64,000 nt of DNA from the NCBI RefSeq assembly GCF_001522545.3, contig NC_031771.1, positions 30,322,884 through 30,386,883 of the forward strand. The letters are read 5' to 3'. Position 1 is the first letter of the stretch; the number at the start of each line of letters is the position of its first letter. The notes beneath the pieces are model-generated. The model was not told the DNA's origin, searched no databases, and saw nothing but the letters and a program-made list of their open reading frames with translations. The stretch is from Parus major (lineage: Eukaryota > Chordata > Aves > Passeriformes > Paridae). Of this stretch, positions 34,901 to 48,956 are shown piece after piece. Both the position numbers and the translations under genes were made by a program.

Positions 34901-36689
34901 GAGTGGGAGGCTTCTACTGTCATTAAAAAAAAACCAAAAAACAAAATAAAACTCTGTTAAACTATGTGCAAACTTTTCAGATAAATTATATTCCAACGTT
35001 ACAGCATTTTCTCAAATCTGGATTTACCTTGGGTGGGTAACATTTAATAACACAGTCCTTTTGCAGAAAACACTACAAAATTGAAACGATGCACACAGAT
35101 AAAGAAAGAAAATAAGAATTATGCATGCAATACTGTACTTTTAGTCAATCTCATTTGCTTTCTATCAACATGCAAAAGTAAAACTGTTCTCCATGTGTCC
35201 AGTAAGAATGCATTTCCATGCTTAACACATGTAGCATATAATAACCCAAGAAGACAAGAGCTTCTTGTTCAGATGGTGAGCAGAGGGAGAACTTCATTTT
35301 CACAGGCAAAGATAAAACACCTGCCTTTTTTTGCTGTACATTTGCATGCTTCAAATAAGTTCCTGAGGGCAGAGTCCATTTTGTCTTTGAAAACCACTTG
35401 TTGAGGAACTCCAGCATGAGAACTATGGTTTAAATCCAAATGGGAGTAGGATGGTGGTTGTGCAGCCTGGCCTAAACATAGTTTCTTCAAAAGAAATTCC
35501 TGCATCTCCTGTCAGGAGATGGAGTTTTACTGTTGATTTTAAACTGACCGATAGTGAAACTTAATCTTGGATGAAAAACTTAAAAACTACAACTCAACAG
35601 ATCCACAATTAAACTAAAACAACAGAGATTTAGAAATAAAACAAGTGCTGACATGAGTCATCTGATTACCAAACTCCTATAAACCGCACAGTCCTGATGC
35701 CAGGCTCAACCCTGAATCAAGCCTGAATGAATTTTGTTCATGTGCCTGATACATAAAACAGATGTAGAAGCAGAAGTCACAGTTTAGGATTTCATTGTCC
35801 CCAACAAGAGACTAGAGAATTGCTGTACTAGGATCCAAATCCAGTGCTAGGAAGTGTCTCAGCCCAAAGTTGCCTCTGACTGTGTTGCAAAACAAGTTTG
35901 AATTGCTGTGTCTGGGGGCAAGTCTTGAACCCCATGCCCTCCCTGCCACTTAAAACAATTCCCCACTCATAGTATTTGTGTTGAAAAGGATGACCTGTAT
36001 CAACATTCAAGTAAGAGGGTCACTTACTATTGGGATCTTTGCTGGAGGTAAGGCAAACTGTTTTGAGTGGGGTGATACTTGTTTTAGCCTATGATCTTAA
36101 AAGAAGATAAAAAAAGGCAAACATTTGTAGAATCAGAGTTTAAGGGGCATGAGAAGGAGAGAAGTGTTTTGATTTATGGTTCTAGACTTTATTCCATATG
36201 TTTTGTCTTTGTTCTTTATGCTGAACTTTGCTTCAAGCACATTCATGCTGCTCTGTTTTATGAGGTACATGATAAGGAAAAAAAAGTAATGTCAGGAGTG
36301 CCAGTTAACTTCACATTTCGTTTGAAAAATGTGTAGCTGATCTCTTAGCATATGAGCAATATACAGCACTTCATATCCAGCCCCCACTGCATATGTTGTC
36401 TTACAAGCCTAATAGAAACTCTCTCTTGCCCCCTTATGGAAAACAATATCAAAATAAATGGCTTATCATTAATCTACATCTAAAATCAAGAGCTGTTTTA
36501 CACTTATACTACTTTTTAAGTTTTAAAAGTTCAGGAATGATAGTACACCTACCACAAAAATTCAGAACACAGTCCTTTTATACTCAGCTAGGGATCAGCA
36601 CCACATTCTTATTAGGAAGAATTTATAGCTCTTGGTAAAGCTCTTATTCAACAGATTGTATTTTGACCCAGGACTTTCATTGAGTTTGC

Positions 36690-36780
36690 CCTCTCTTCTG
36701 TCTCCCCACCTACTGCTGGGGTGGGGGAAGTGAACAGCTGTGTGGGTGCCCAGCTGCTGGCTGGGATCAATTCACAACAG
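36690..36780 (+). repeat. LTR 3'-end fragment of an avian endogenous retrovirus
   Basis: CTGTCTCCCCACCTACTGCT, then GGGGTGGGGGAAGTGAACAG and a CAGCTGCTGGCTGGGATCAA...CACAACA end. It resembles the conserved end of a widespread bird LTR whose last bases read like GGTTAAACCACAACA. Only the terminal 90 bases are left. Assignment is by recall of that repeat. Confidence 0.5.
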
Positions 36781-39723
36781 TTCTTTGCAGCTGAAAATGG
36801 CCATTTTAATGTCAAAAACCCTGGGTCAATTCCAAAGTCTGCTCAGAAAAAAAAGTAAGAAAACAACAAATTTCTATGTTTGCTTTGTATATTGACTATG
36901 AATAAGGGATATAATTGTGTGGAGAAAAATATTCTTATCTCACTCCAACTGATTTATATTTAAATAAAACTATTTTAAGATATAAGAGTTACAGCTACCC
37001 CCTGAAACCACTAATTGCTAAGATAAATTAGTTCTTTCATGAATAAAGTGATAAAGTGATAAGTTTTCACTGTTTATTGCCATCTATTCCCAGTATCAGC
37101 TTGAACACTAGCTTCAAAGCAAATAAATGATTTTCATTAGAACATCTTCCCTCTAATGTACTATAAATTCAATTAATAATAAGGAAGATTTTCTATATTT
37201 CATCACAGAAAATCTTTTTCCCTTTTGTGTAAAACTGGTGAATAGAAAACAGTTGTTTTTTAAAAAATATAAGAACAGGTTCAAACCTGATTCAAACCCA
37301 AGCTGAACATTTTTTTTATTTCAAAAAGTTAACATTAGCTGTCTTTTTTTTCTTAGCCAATTTATTTCTCTACTTTCCAACAAAATTGTTGTTAGCTTAC
37401 AATGTTATTATCCATTTGCACCACCTACATTTTGTCAGAAACAGCACTGAGATACCATAATATAACAACATGAGCACTAATATTAAAAAGAAACACCAGA
37501 TGTTTAACAAACCCTTCATTACGAATTACCAAGGGTATTTTCAGGCTGTGGACTGTCTAAGATGATTGAATCTGTTTTCTGAATTTTAAACTCACTTTAA
37601 AATTTCTGTTTTCACTACCCATATTTGTCAACCAGATTCCTTCATTTACAAGAAAGGATGCTTTTGGAACCCATCCTATCCAAATACTGAATTGTTCCTT
37701 TTTTCTCTTTTTTTTTTTAAACAAAGACTTTTTTTTTGGCTGATAAAATAGTCCTTAGACTAGGCATAAGCAGTTTTCCTAGTACTTTGCATTTCACATT
37801 CCATATCAAAATCTCTGAATAACTGATGCCAACCTGCACATATATTTTACCAATCTGATAAGATAATCTGGTCTGTCCAAGTTCAGTAAGAGCTTACACA
37901 CTCTAGATTCATAAAAAAGGATAGTTTATTGAAGAAACAGAAAGCAGATTCAGGACTGCTGGTGATAAAACTAGGGAGTGCAAATACGTACTGCAGTGGG
38001 AGGTATAGTAACAGACATCTATTAGTGCTATATATGTATAACTGAACATTCCCAGGTCGACTCCAATTCCATTGGATATGCAAAGCTCACCTAAAGGCAT
38101 TCCTGCAGTGGAGGAGGACAGACACAGTCCACCTACTGATGCTGAGAAAACAGACATGTTTCCTCATCTCACTTTTTGCCCTGCAACCTCCCTTCTTTTC
38201 CTACTATAGATTTCTTTGGCCCTTCCCAACTGGATGGAACATGTTGTAGGTGGGGTTTTGTGACTTTGGTCAAACATGTTTTACATGTTTCATTTCATTC
38301 CTTGTTTGCATTGTGAAGGGTGTGAAATTTAATATGCAAATAGGCCTTAATGATGGTCTGGGTTACTTTCAGTCTGAATTTATAGTTGATATAAAAATTA
38401 AAATAAACACTTTGGTCCTACTCCACCCACTGAGACAGCAGCAAAGGCTCTCTCACCAGAGTCTTTGTGCATATCCCTGTCTTCTTAAAGGATCAGATTT
38501 GGAACAAGTCTTGTTTTTCAGGATGAAGGAAGAGCAAGGCCAATGGCTGGTACAGAGCCATGGGTTCTCCTCCGTGCCTCACTGAACCAATATTGGGCTG
38601 CAAGACCTCCACTTCCCTCTAGACATCATTCCATTGTCCAGCCTTTGTTGAGCCAGATGCAAGATAACTGAGGGGTCCAGCTCATGGTCTTCTCCATCAG
38701 CCTGATCAATTCAGCACCAGCTTAAGGCATCTCTGCAGCAAGTCTGAAAATTTACCACAGGAGGTCCAGGAAACAGTTGTACTTACTCTGAGAGACACCT
38801 TATGTGCAGCACACATTTCTCACTTTGTCAAATGTTATCTAAATGTGCCTGAATAAACCAGAATTATCACAAGTGGCAGATATATAAAACTGGACTGCAA
38901 ATCTAAATCAAGAAATCTCCTTGGATTCCAAATGGCCATGCCATGTATTGATTGAAGAGACCAGGGGGTTGTGCAAATAAGTGAATGTACAGCATGAAAT
39001 TTATATCTTGTAAACATTTAGAGCAATAATTTATTAAATATGGATATTATGCTATTTCTCTCCTAGTGAAGAAACATAAGAAAAAATATCTGATAATATT
39101 CTTCTCTAACTGGACACTTTTCTATATTTTTTGAGTGGAACGTATAATATCTATTAAATGGGCAATCAGAAATGATTGATGCTGAAAAGTAACACTACCT
39201 CATAAAAGATATCTTTTCAAAAGGAACTGGCATGTAATTGTATGTGAATAACTTTCTTCCTTAAAAATATTTGCACTTTTGTTTGTTTGAAGCTTTTTTT
39301 GTTGCATTATTTCTTGTAAATATAAACAATAAAATCTATAGAAACAGACTACTTACTTGTTGCTTTCGGTGTATTGCACAAAGAGATGACACCACAGGGA
39401 ACAATTCAAATTAGTATATTTCTGAGTCAAAATGTGTGTAATTCAAGGCCACATTTTGAAAAAACATGATCTTCCTTTTTGTAGATCTAAAAAGAAAACA
39501 GTTAAAAGCATGAAAATTGACAAAGGCTATATTGGTTCAATTACAGAGGCAGCAACTGTCTTTTCACTCATCTATGTAATTGCTGTACCATGGTTGTTTT
39601 CTAGGAAGCGATTGCAAATCTCTCATGTTAAATTAAAGCAAAACTGCCACCTCCTGAAAATCTGAATTAAAATTACAATAAGGAAAGCATCATCTATGGT
39701 CAGAGGAGCATAACGCTTTGCCT

Positions 39724-39767
39724 GTGAAGAAAAACTTCCTTGCCCGTGAAGAAAAACTTCCTTGCCC
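39724..39767. repeat. Perfect 22-bp tandem duplication
   Basis: The unit GTGAAGAAAAACTTCCTTGC CC occurs twice without mismatch at 39724-39745 and 39746-39767. Confidence 0.9.
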
Positions 39768-42559
39768 CTTCCAATCCACTTTAGCAATGTGTCTTGGTGT
39801 TGTAGAACACAGGTAGCGACAAAAGCCAATTAATTCCCTTTGTACAACTGCTTTTTGCAGGGCCTCTGTTCTGAGAAACCCTTGCTTAGAGTGCTTTCAG
39901 TCCGTTATTTGTAATGCAAATACTTGCAACTTTAGAGCAGTGGAAAACTATAAATCTCCCAACATGTGAGAAATTAGCAAGTGTTATATTGCTGTTTGCT
40001 ATGCAGCACACAGTCAAATTTACATTCTTAAGTTTTACTTTGAAATAAAAAGCATACTCATGATCTTTGAAAATAAGAAAATAAAACATTTAGAGAGAAA
40101 ACCAGAAGCACCTCACATTCTTTTTGAAGTACATTTTACATTAAATTGTTTTCTGAAGATTAAAAGTGGGGCAATATGTATGATTTATTCTACTTAGATG
40201 CTGAGTCTATAAGTGAACTGGTATGTGAGCTTTGTAGGAGCCCAGTTTTCAATGGTGTTAAATGTAAATGCCTTTAATTGTTACAAATTTTCCAATTTTT
40301 GTTTATAAGGCTATGTAATGGTCTGCATAGATGACATTTATCTGACTATAAATGTCATTTGCCAAAGAGGATTGTTTACTTGCAGGAAGAAAATAAGGTA
40401 TCTATGAAAATTGAGCAGACACAGCTCAGAGAATGAGAATGCAACCAGGAATACTCCAGCATAGTTTCAAAAAGTAGGCTGAATTCCTGAAAAGTAGCAT
40501 TGTCTTGGCACAGGGAATACTCTGAAGTGTCAGTTATCCCACATACATTATATATATGTAATATTTCAATTATATTTCAATTTTTTGGAAGATACTACTA
40601 CATTAATGATAAACACAGGAGAAGCAGGAGCTGAGGCCAAAAGGAGGGCTAAAACCTGTGGTAAAAAAGAGGCTGGGAGAAGGCAAAGAAAATCTTCAGC
40701 TTGGTCTGAAGCCATTCCACACAGAGAAATGTAAGGTTGACACTTAGTTTTGAATTCTGCCTGTGCTCTGAGTTGGCTTGGCATCAGGAACACGACTGCA
40801 GGTGCCTGGTTGTTAAAAGGCTCCAGAGCATCAATCTCACTGTGGGAATCTTCATAATAAGGGCAGCATCTTGAGGTTTGAGAAGCTAAGCAGAATAGCA
40901 CAACTAATTCTGACACCAGTTTCAAGTGTGGTATATATTTACTCTGCACAATGCTGATGGGGATATTTAAACAGTACGTAGCTGGAGTTACTCCCATACT
41001 ATAGAATAGAAAATGCATTGTTTTCCAGAACATTTCATACTTGTAATAGTCTGTTAAAACACTGTTAAATGTTCATTAATTGTTTGACAGGCATAGATAG
41101 GTAAGAAACTATATTCTAAGGTCAACAGCAGCCTATGCACAGGCCTGCCAAATATGACCCATTTCACCAAGAAAACAGACATTATCCAGAATTACAGTAT
41201 CTAAACTATCAGTATTAGGTGTTAGCTTCTGAATAGCAAATAGCAAAATAGGTAAGAAAAACCTCCTGTCAAAGGGAAAGGAAACCTTCTCTCATGAAAC
41301 AAAATCCTGGGGTGTGCATGTGTGTTTTTTTAAAGACAATTTGGAAAATGGCATTGTCACTTGGCTTTAATCTTACAGGCACTTTCAGCAAAATTAGAAG
41401 ATGTGAAAACTCATCTGGAATAAAATGTAATACCTTTGGTGGCTAGAAAGATAACTTCAGGAGGCTAAAATGAGCATTGTTAGAAAAAAATTCTCTGACA
41501 GAATAAGCAAAACATGTATGAATGAGTAAGGTTTATAAGCCTGTATGTTGGCAGTGAGAATCCATATCAGAAGAAGCTGAAGGCTGCTACATTGTATGCT
41601 ATTTCTGTGAAAACTTGGGGGTCTGTGTGCTGTTCTTCATAATTTTTCAAGTGAAACTCAGTCAAAGAGGTGAACTGCAATGAAGGGAACTTTTCATGCA
41701 TCTGTGAGAGAAAATATTCAGAGCAATGTTATTTTAATCTGTCACCACAATGATCTTTACTCTGTGGATGCAAAGATGAATTTACAGCACTCTTGCTATC
41801 CATGAGTGTTCTTCACATAGTTGGCCAAATAAAGAGAGCATCTTTCTGAAATGGTTACATCACTGTTTCAGAGCCAAATACATTAAACAAAATGGAAATT
41901 ATAGTTGACATTTATACTCAAGTCATGGTGAAATATTTCTGACATTATTAGCTATCAGAAAAGTGCTTTACCCAGACATGCCTAATCATCATGATTATCT
42001 TTCTCCTGTTTGATAGAATATGCTGTAAGGCATGTGTGCAAAACTCTGACTCCCGTATTTAAATATTTTAGCACTATGTCACTGACAATTTAAGTAAACC
42101 TCAGAAAAAATATAAAGATTATATTTTTCAGAGAGGAAATACCATTTAATTATGTTTGCAAAATTAAGGTGGTTTTTAAGGACAAAAAAAATGCTAGGGA
42201 TGTGCTGGGTGGAAACTGTTGTTCTTTAGAATTTTTACTCTGATGTTCGGATTTCAGTTCAGAACTCAATATCTAAAGCCTTTATATTTGTTTCCAAGTT
42301 TTTTTTCCATTTTCTCCCAAGAATGAAGGGAAATGTTAGTCCAGGTTTTCTTGTTCCAAAGCATTGAAAAAGAAAGGGGAAAGGGGATCTTAGAATGGTC
42401 ATTTCCTGAAAAAAATTATTTTTAACAAAAGGTAGTAGAATTTGTCACATCCTTAGGAGTTGGGGGAAGGCAGTGCCTGTTCAGAGCCTGAAAGACTCTG
42501 AAACAGAGTTCATTCTAAGACATGTAGAGCTATTCTCAGGTGACTGATCAGTCAAGGGA

Positions 42560-43085
42560 TCCCACTCAACCACAATGATGCCACATCTGCAGTACTGTGT
42601 GCACTTCTGAACTCCTCAGTAAAAGAGAGAAATGGAGCTTCTGGAGCAGGTCCAGGGAGGGCAATGAAGACGACTATGGAGCTGGACCATCTATCTTTCC
42701 AGGAAAGGCTGAGGAAGCTGGGCCTGTTCAGCCTCAAGAGCAGACAACTGAGAGGGGACCTCATTGATGCCTATCAGTATCTGAAGGAAGGGTGACAAGA
42801 CGATGTTTCCAGGTTCTGCCAGTGGTGCAGAGCAATAGGACAAGAGACAACAGGCAGGAACTGATGCACAGGAGGTTCCACCTGAACATGAGGAAGAACT
42901 CCCTTACTGTGTGGGTGACAGAGCACTGGAACAGGTTGACCAGAGAGGCTGTGGAATCTCCCTCACTGGAGTTATTCAAGAACCTGCTGGATGCAATGCT
43001 GTGCTGTGTGCTCTGGGATGAATGACCCTGCTTGAGCTGGAAGGCTGGACTAGATGACCCCGTGTGGCCCCTTCCAATTCAGAAA
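42560..43085 (+). mobile_element. CR1 retrotransposon, 3' part of ORF2 and UTR
   Basis: A 0.5 kb, 5'-truncated CR1 in plus orientation. It runs through GAGCTTCTGGAGCAGGTCCA, GGCTGAGGAAGCTGGGCCTG TTCAGCC, the GGTTCCACCTGAACATGAGG and CACTGGAACAGGTTGACCAG blocks, then GAGCTGGAAGGCTGGACTAG and a CCCCTTCCAATTCAG end. The frames over it are broken. The canonical terminal ATTCTRTG repeats are missing or lost. It is the same subfamily as the copy at the window's right edge. Confidence 0.92.
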
Positions 43086-46000
43086 AGGAATGTTCCAAAG
43101 CTATCAGGGGATGACTCTCATCATCCCTGCTCTCCTGTCCCATCTTGTTCTAGCAGCACGTACTGCTGTCCTGGTACTGTCAGTGCTGCTGGCAGCCCAG
43201 CCTCGCACGAGCTCCCAGTACGATCAAGGCAAGCTTCACCACCCAGCTCTTGCACAAGACCTGACAGCAGGTTATTGAAACTGTAGAGGGAGTGCAGAGC
43301 AGGCCAGAGGCAGAGAAGGGGGAAACAGCAAGGATCATGCACCCCACAGTAGTTTGCTGAAGAAGAGTCATTCATTTCCTTTCCAGTGAAAGTGTGCACT
43401 GTGCTTACAGTGATTTTCACAGTTGTGAATATTTTCTCAGTAAGCTGTAATGCCATTAACTGCACATCAAGAATAGTGACTTCTGTAATGCCACTTGCAT
43501 TTCTGGATGTAAGTTTGTCTTTGATAGTTTTGTACCAACACCTCAATTACATTTATGCCCACTATATTTAAGGCCATAACCTGGAAATGTAGCCAGCCAC
43601 AATTTTCTGTACATCTCAGCTCAGAAGATAATAAAGTATTGGGGAAAAAAAAAAATACAACCTTGTAAAGATAAGAGGTTCTTTCTTTCATTACTCCACA
43701 GAGAATGAGGAGGGGTTTTTTGGGTTTTTTTTTTTAAGCATGAGGCTAAAAGGTGTCCTTAAAACTAATGAAACACTGATAGAACTTCTGGAAGAGTTCC
43801 CAATGCTTCCTTATTGGCTACTACAGTATATAAAGATCTAATGAACCACAAAATGATGATGGATAAGCCCAGTCTGCTCAGACTGGCTTCTGGACACTGG
43901 AATATTATAATTGCTCATCAGAGTAATTTTGGAGAACATAATAGGTGGAAAATAACATGATTATGACATTATTAAATTCCACTTTACTGTTTCTAGATTC
44001 AACTAAAGCTTTTTTTTTATGTTTAATTTTCAGATGTTTTTCTGTATTACAGATTACAATTAATGTATTCTCATCTAAATTTAAAAAAATAATTATCAGT
44101 ATAAATACATTATTTTAAGTATGTATAAATATCATTATATAGATGTATTAATGTATTTTTATCTAATTAATATAATGAAATAAATTATAAATATTATTCT
44201 GTTTCTGGGATTTCTGTCACACAGTATCTGGATTGCTAACGCTACAGGCACTTTATACTTGCTTACTATATCAAATTCTGATATCATCATACCATCTTGT
44301 CCTTAAGAACTCAATTTGCTGAATTTTTATCTTTTTTTTAGCGTCATAGACATCTTGTACACTGCCAAATATTTGTACCAATAATACTTTATTTCACTAC
44401 AGATCAGAATGTTGGACTGCAAGGTTTTGCTATGTGCAAAGGTTTATACCTCAGCTATTGCAGAGATTGCTTTTCCAACACTATGGCTGTCTACCCAACA
44501 CTTTGAAGGAGTGTGAGATGGGAGATATGAATGTTAAAATAGTCTTTCAGGTTTTTTTCCTTGGCTGCTTCTACCCGGATGAAAATATGTCAAGAGTTAC
44601 AGCATCTTTGCCTCTGTCTTCTACACTGTGCTTCAGTTCCATGGTGCAATGACTGTCTTCATAACAGTACAGTCCACTTGGTACCTAAACCATGTGTGCA
44701 CACGCTAACATGAACTTTCAGCCTTAACATTGATTTACAGCTAATCTGTATCACAGCCTTACACAGACAGTGGCAAGAGAAAAGGATTAAAGACCAGCAG
44801 AGATGTTATCATGATCACCAGCTGAAGCTTTCATTGAGTACCCTGTAGGTGTTCAACTGAAGTTACTGTTAACCTTCTCCTTCAGAAAAAGTCACTTCAT
44901 ATTTTTACATGGCATCCATTTGGCAATTAGCACATTTCTAGTTATACCTCTTAACCTAATTTTTCAATATTGATTAAAGTTTACACAATTGATTAAAGAC
45001 ACACAATGAGGTTGCGATGTCTCCCATAATCAAAAATATTTATGTTTTGGAGAGACTGAAATGAATCAGATACTCCTGTTAACAGTCAGAATATTTTCCC
45101 AGTAGTCAAAAGATCTGCAGCATTTACCAGTTACATTTTTAGCAGCTGAACCAGATGTGAATAAATTTAGTGTCTTGTATTAAATTGCCTAATTAGGGTA
45201 GTAGCATATTGTTGCATCTTGCAGGGAAACTAGGGATGATTTATCACATTATAAAAAAAATTTGAATACATCATACTTCTGATTAGTCTTTAGCACTCTT
45301 CTGGTTTATATAATAGCCTATGACATTCAGAGTTTGCATCTACCTACCTATCTCCTAAATACCTTTTCATATAAGTACTCCAAGTATCACAGAGGGAACT
45401 TTAATTTTTCAAGGTGTTACTTTAGTAAAAGAAACAATATTCTACATGATCCATTTCCCTTATTTACTACAGACCATTATATGTAGAAGTCTACTGTATA
45501 AAGGATTATAGAGGGCCCTATGTCAAACTAGTCTCTTCCTTTGTCATTCTCTTTAGATAACAGATTTTCTAACTCAGAGCTTCCTAAGGAAAATATCATT
45601 GGATATTTTTTCCTTCTTGGACTACACAGTCTAGGCCTGATAGTTACTGCCACATGGATAGAAATATCTCTGCTTCAAGATACATCTCAAACAGAGATAT
45701 TTTAAGAACTGCAATTGCCTATGTAGAGCTTGAAGAGTACCTTTTTCATTCAGTGATGTGAAAAGCAACCATTACTTTTAAATCCTTATCTGTGACAAGT
45801 ACCACTGCCATTATAAACATCACATTCATTAATGCTCTACTTGGCTTGTACATGGCTGCTGTCATGGGAACTCTTGCTTTGTTTAAAACACAATTCCTTG
45901 TTCAAATCTCTGCAACATATGACACCAAACTAAATGTGTGTTCTATCATTAGACTAATCATGACTATATGAACTTCCACTAGTACAGGAGGACACCTGCA

Positions 46001-46190
46001 CTAAGCTCTTGTTTGAATGCTCTGATAATACCCCAAAATATTTGCCACCACAAGATAATTGCTGAGATTGGAACTGGGCAATATAAAACCTTTTCAAAAT
46101 ACTTATTTTAATGGTGTTTTTCAGGGGAAAAAAAAAGAAGATATTTCACTGTACTGTTTTACAGACCTATGGCTTCATCTTTTTGTATTT

Positions 46191-46214
46191 GTATAGATAT
46201 AGATATATAGATAT

Positions 46215-46283
<69 letters not shown>
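46191..46283. repeat. (GATA)n microsatellite
   Basis: A pure array of 17 ATAG units at 46215-46282, preceded by imperfect GATATA units from 46191. An array this long and pure is likely to vary in length between individuals. Confidence 0.97.
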
Positions 46284-46449
46284 AAATACATAAAAATGCA
46301 AAGACTGTAACTGACCCTGTGTTGTGGGGGGGATGGGCAATGTGATGTGGAAGGAAAGAGGGAGAGGACTCCCCAAGGCTGTAAGCAGCCTCAACAGCCC
46401 CAACACCCAAAAAGGAGCCACAGTCAGGCCAGCCAGTTTAAATTTCTGG

Positions 46450-46550
46450 TAATACAGAAACAAACAAAACAAAACAAGCAACCCCCCAAAAACCAAAAAA
46501 ACCTCACCAAGTAAACAAAAAAAAACCCACCAAAAACCCAAAACCACATT
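46450..46550. repeat. A/C-rich low-complexity tract
   Basis: About 100 bases built of AAAC, CCAAAAA and AACCC-like blocks with almost no G or T, close to the GATA array. Confidence 0.7.
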
Positions 46551-48899
46551 AAATTTGTTAAAATGTGTAGCCATCTTCTCTTTTTTCTAAATGAGGAAAA
46601 TGCATGCATACAGGTACCTACTGCTGGTAGTTCACTCAAAAGATTACTCTACAGTAAGTAAATATTATCCCCATCTAGGCAAATGACTTGGTATCCTCTT
46701 GTTTACTTTTACTAGCCAGAACTGAGTCAAATACATGGTCTGTGAGAAAAAAAATTCCAACAAAAAATACTGACTACTCCAATGAATTTACTATTTTCAC
46801 TTCAACCAACTGTAATCTTAGCAGAGTATTTGCTCCCTTTCTCTGAAATTTTGGAAGCCAGATTTTTGTGCTTCTTTATATCATTCTTGCCTGCTAAAGT
46901 GAGAAATTTTGTCACAATTTAGAAGGCTCAAAACAAGTACTATCTGATATAGTTAATTCAAATTTCTGTAACTCAAAACAGCCTGGCTCTCAGATGATGC
47001 AGATGGTATGGAGGAGGAGAAGGATCGTTTTGGCCACAGAATCACATTTAATACTTTTTTTTCCCCTCTAGCATAGTCACATAACCAAGTGATGGGACAA
47101 GACTCTTGAGCCTACTGCTCTGTCCCTATTCTTCCCTTTTTTTGCCCTCTGTAGTATGGGTGTGAGCATGTGAGGGTTTTCCCTCGGGAATGAATCTGGC
47201 AGAGAGGATGAACAAAGGGCTGTCACTCAGAGAGAAGGCAGAAGGTCACAGAATGACAGACAGACATTCCATCAGCCTCCACAGAGAGGCATCCTTACTG
47301 GATTTCTTGCAGAAGTACAGCAAGCTTTATCCCCAAAGGCCAGGCATGCAAGGTTAGCATCCTGTGCTTTTGATATGGCCAGAACTAGGATTTCAGGCAG
47401 TAATGAAAAGAACAAAGAGGATATCAAGGTAACTAGTAAAATCCTAAACCAACCCATCAGATTGTCAACCATGTGAGTTATTCACATGGCTGTATTTCAT
47501 ATTGACCACAGCCCCACCACTCCTCAACGTGCATCTCTGTTCTCTGTTCCGCCTGTCATAATGTTACCCGTGCTTTGAAAACTCAGTGGATGCCATGGCA
47601 AAAGTTTTGTACTACCTTCTTTTCCCTTGAAGCTGATGATTTTCTTCTTTCATTTAATGGTCTTGAATCTAATAAAAGTGATTATTGCCTAACAGAATTC
47701 TTAACTGCTTGTCAGTTAATCCACAGATCAATTAAAAACCATAGAGTTACACCAACCACTGCTGCAGTAGCCAATAAAAGGTAGGCAAAACATTGTATTT
47801 TCATCAAATCTATTAATCATAAAAATTATTCACAAACTACATTGCCATGGAGACAATCCTCCTAAAATCACCTGAATTAATGAGGTTGGTAATTAACTTT
47901 ATTTATCTCATTTCAAACTGGTCCTTAGGTTTTGACATTTACTGATTGGATTCTGCAACCTTTATATCATTTACTTTGGAGTAATTTGTAACCAACTTTG
48001 CACAGCCCTCTGACAATTTTGCTGAGCAACCACAGATGACAGAAAATCATCTTCTCACAAGACATTCTTGAGAGAAATAGGTGCATAGGTGCATATATTC
48101 ATATAGCCAGCTTACTCAGGATATGCATCACTATTGACATTTTATCAGAGCTAAAAAAGAAAAGAAAAAAAAGCCACCAACACAACCAAACCCATCAGAA
48201 TTATGATCACTGATGACAGTTGGTTTTCTGTGATCTGAAGGTACAGACCACCTTGGGAAATACAAACTATCTTTAAGTACCTCTCCCAAAAAAATACGTG
48301 GCATTCGCAACTAGAAAAGTCAGTTGTTGAAAGCTCTTATCGAAGGCAAAGGAAGGCAGATGCTGCATCTGTTAAATGCAATGGTCTACCTGACAAAGAT
48401 TCCAGGTTTTTTTAGCCACCACCATGCATCTTTATGAGAAGAAAAATTCTTCAACCCACTGCACATTGCAGCTGGTGGAAGAGAAGGGTTTAGGAACTTT
48501 TCCATGGGGTCTCGTTATGTGAGTTGACAGAAAATGTGCAGGCCAGAACACTGACAGTAGTGGTACTGAGTGCCAAATTATTAGTATACACCCAAGAAAA
48601 GAAAAGTACTACTAAGACTTTCTAATCAAGGGACACAGATTATTTCTGCCCTCCAATAACTTCAGACTTTCAGCTGTTGACCTATATGTTAAATCCTCTA
48701 AAAGAAAACTTCTTTACCTGGTACTTTATTTTGTCTCACAAACCCATGATGGGCTAGAACTCAAACTGAGTCTTAAGCTTATTATTAAATCAAGTTAGGT
48801 ATCTTCAAACCATTCTGACAGAAGAGCTCGGTGACCACTTTGGTTTTCTAGCACTTTTTATAACTCCATTCTATTAGTGCAAAAGGTTTTAAAAATTAT

Positions 48900-48956
48900 A
48901 CATGTAAAACCAAATGCTACATGTGAAAACAAATGCTACATGCAAAAACAAATGAA
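48900..48956. repeat. 19-bp tandem repeat, 3 copies
   Basis: The units ACATGTAAAACCAAATGCT, ACATGTGAAAACAAATGCT and ACATGCAAAAACAAATGAA follow each other with two to four differences. Confidence 0.85.

Noticed and set aside
40566..41033. 155-codon minus-strand frame, the longest outside the CpG island
   Set aside because: Its composition is not convincing, it has no recognised domain, no clear splice context and no CpG retention. A frame of this length is not surprising in 64 kb.
42552..43546. Several short frames across the 42.5-43.5 kb region
   Set aside because: Most overlap the truncated CR1 element and are broken remnants or antisense shadows of its ORF2; the rest lie in its immediate flank and match nothing.
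46159..46574. Minus-strand frames with repeated IYLS units
   Set aside because: They are the translation of the (GATA)n array, not a repeat protein.
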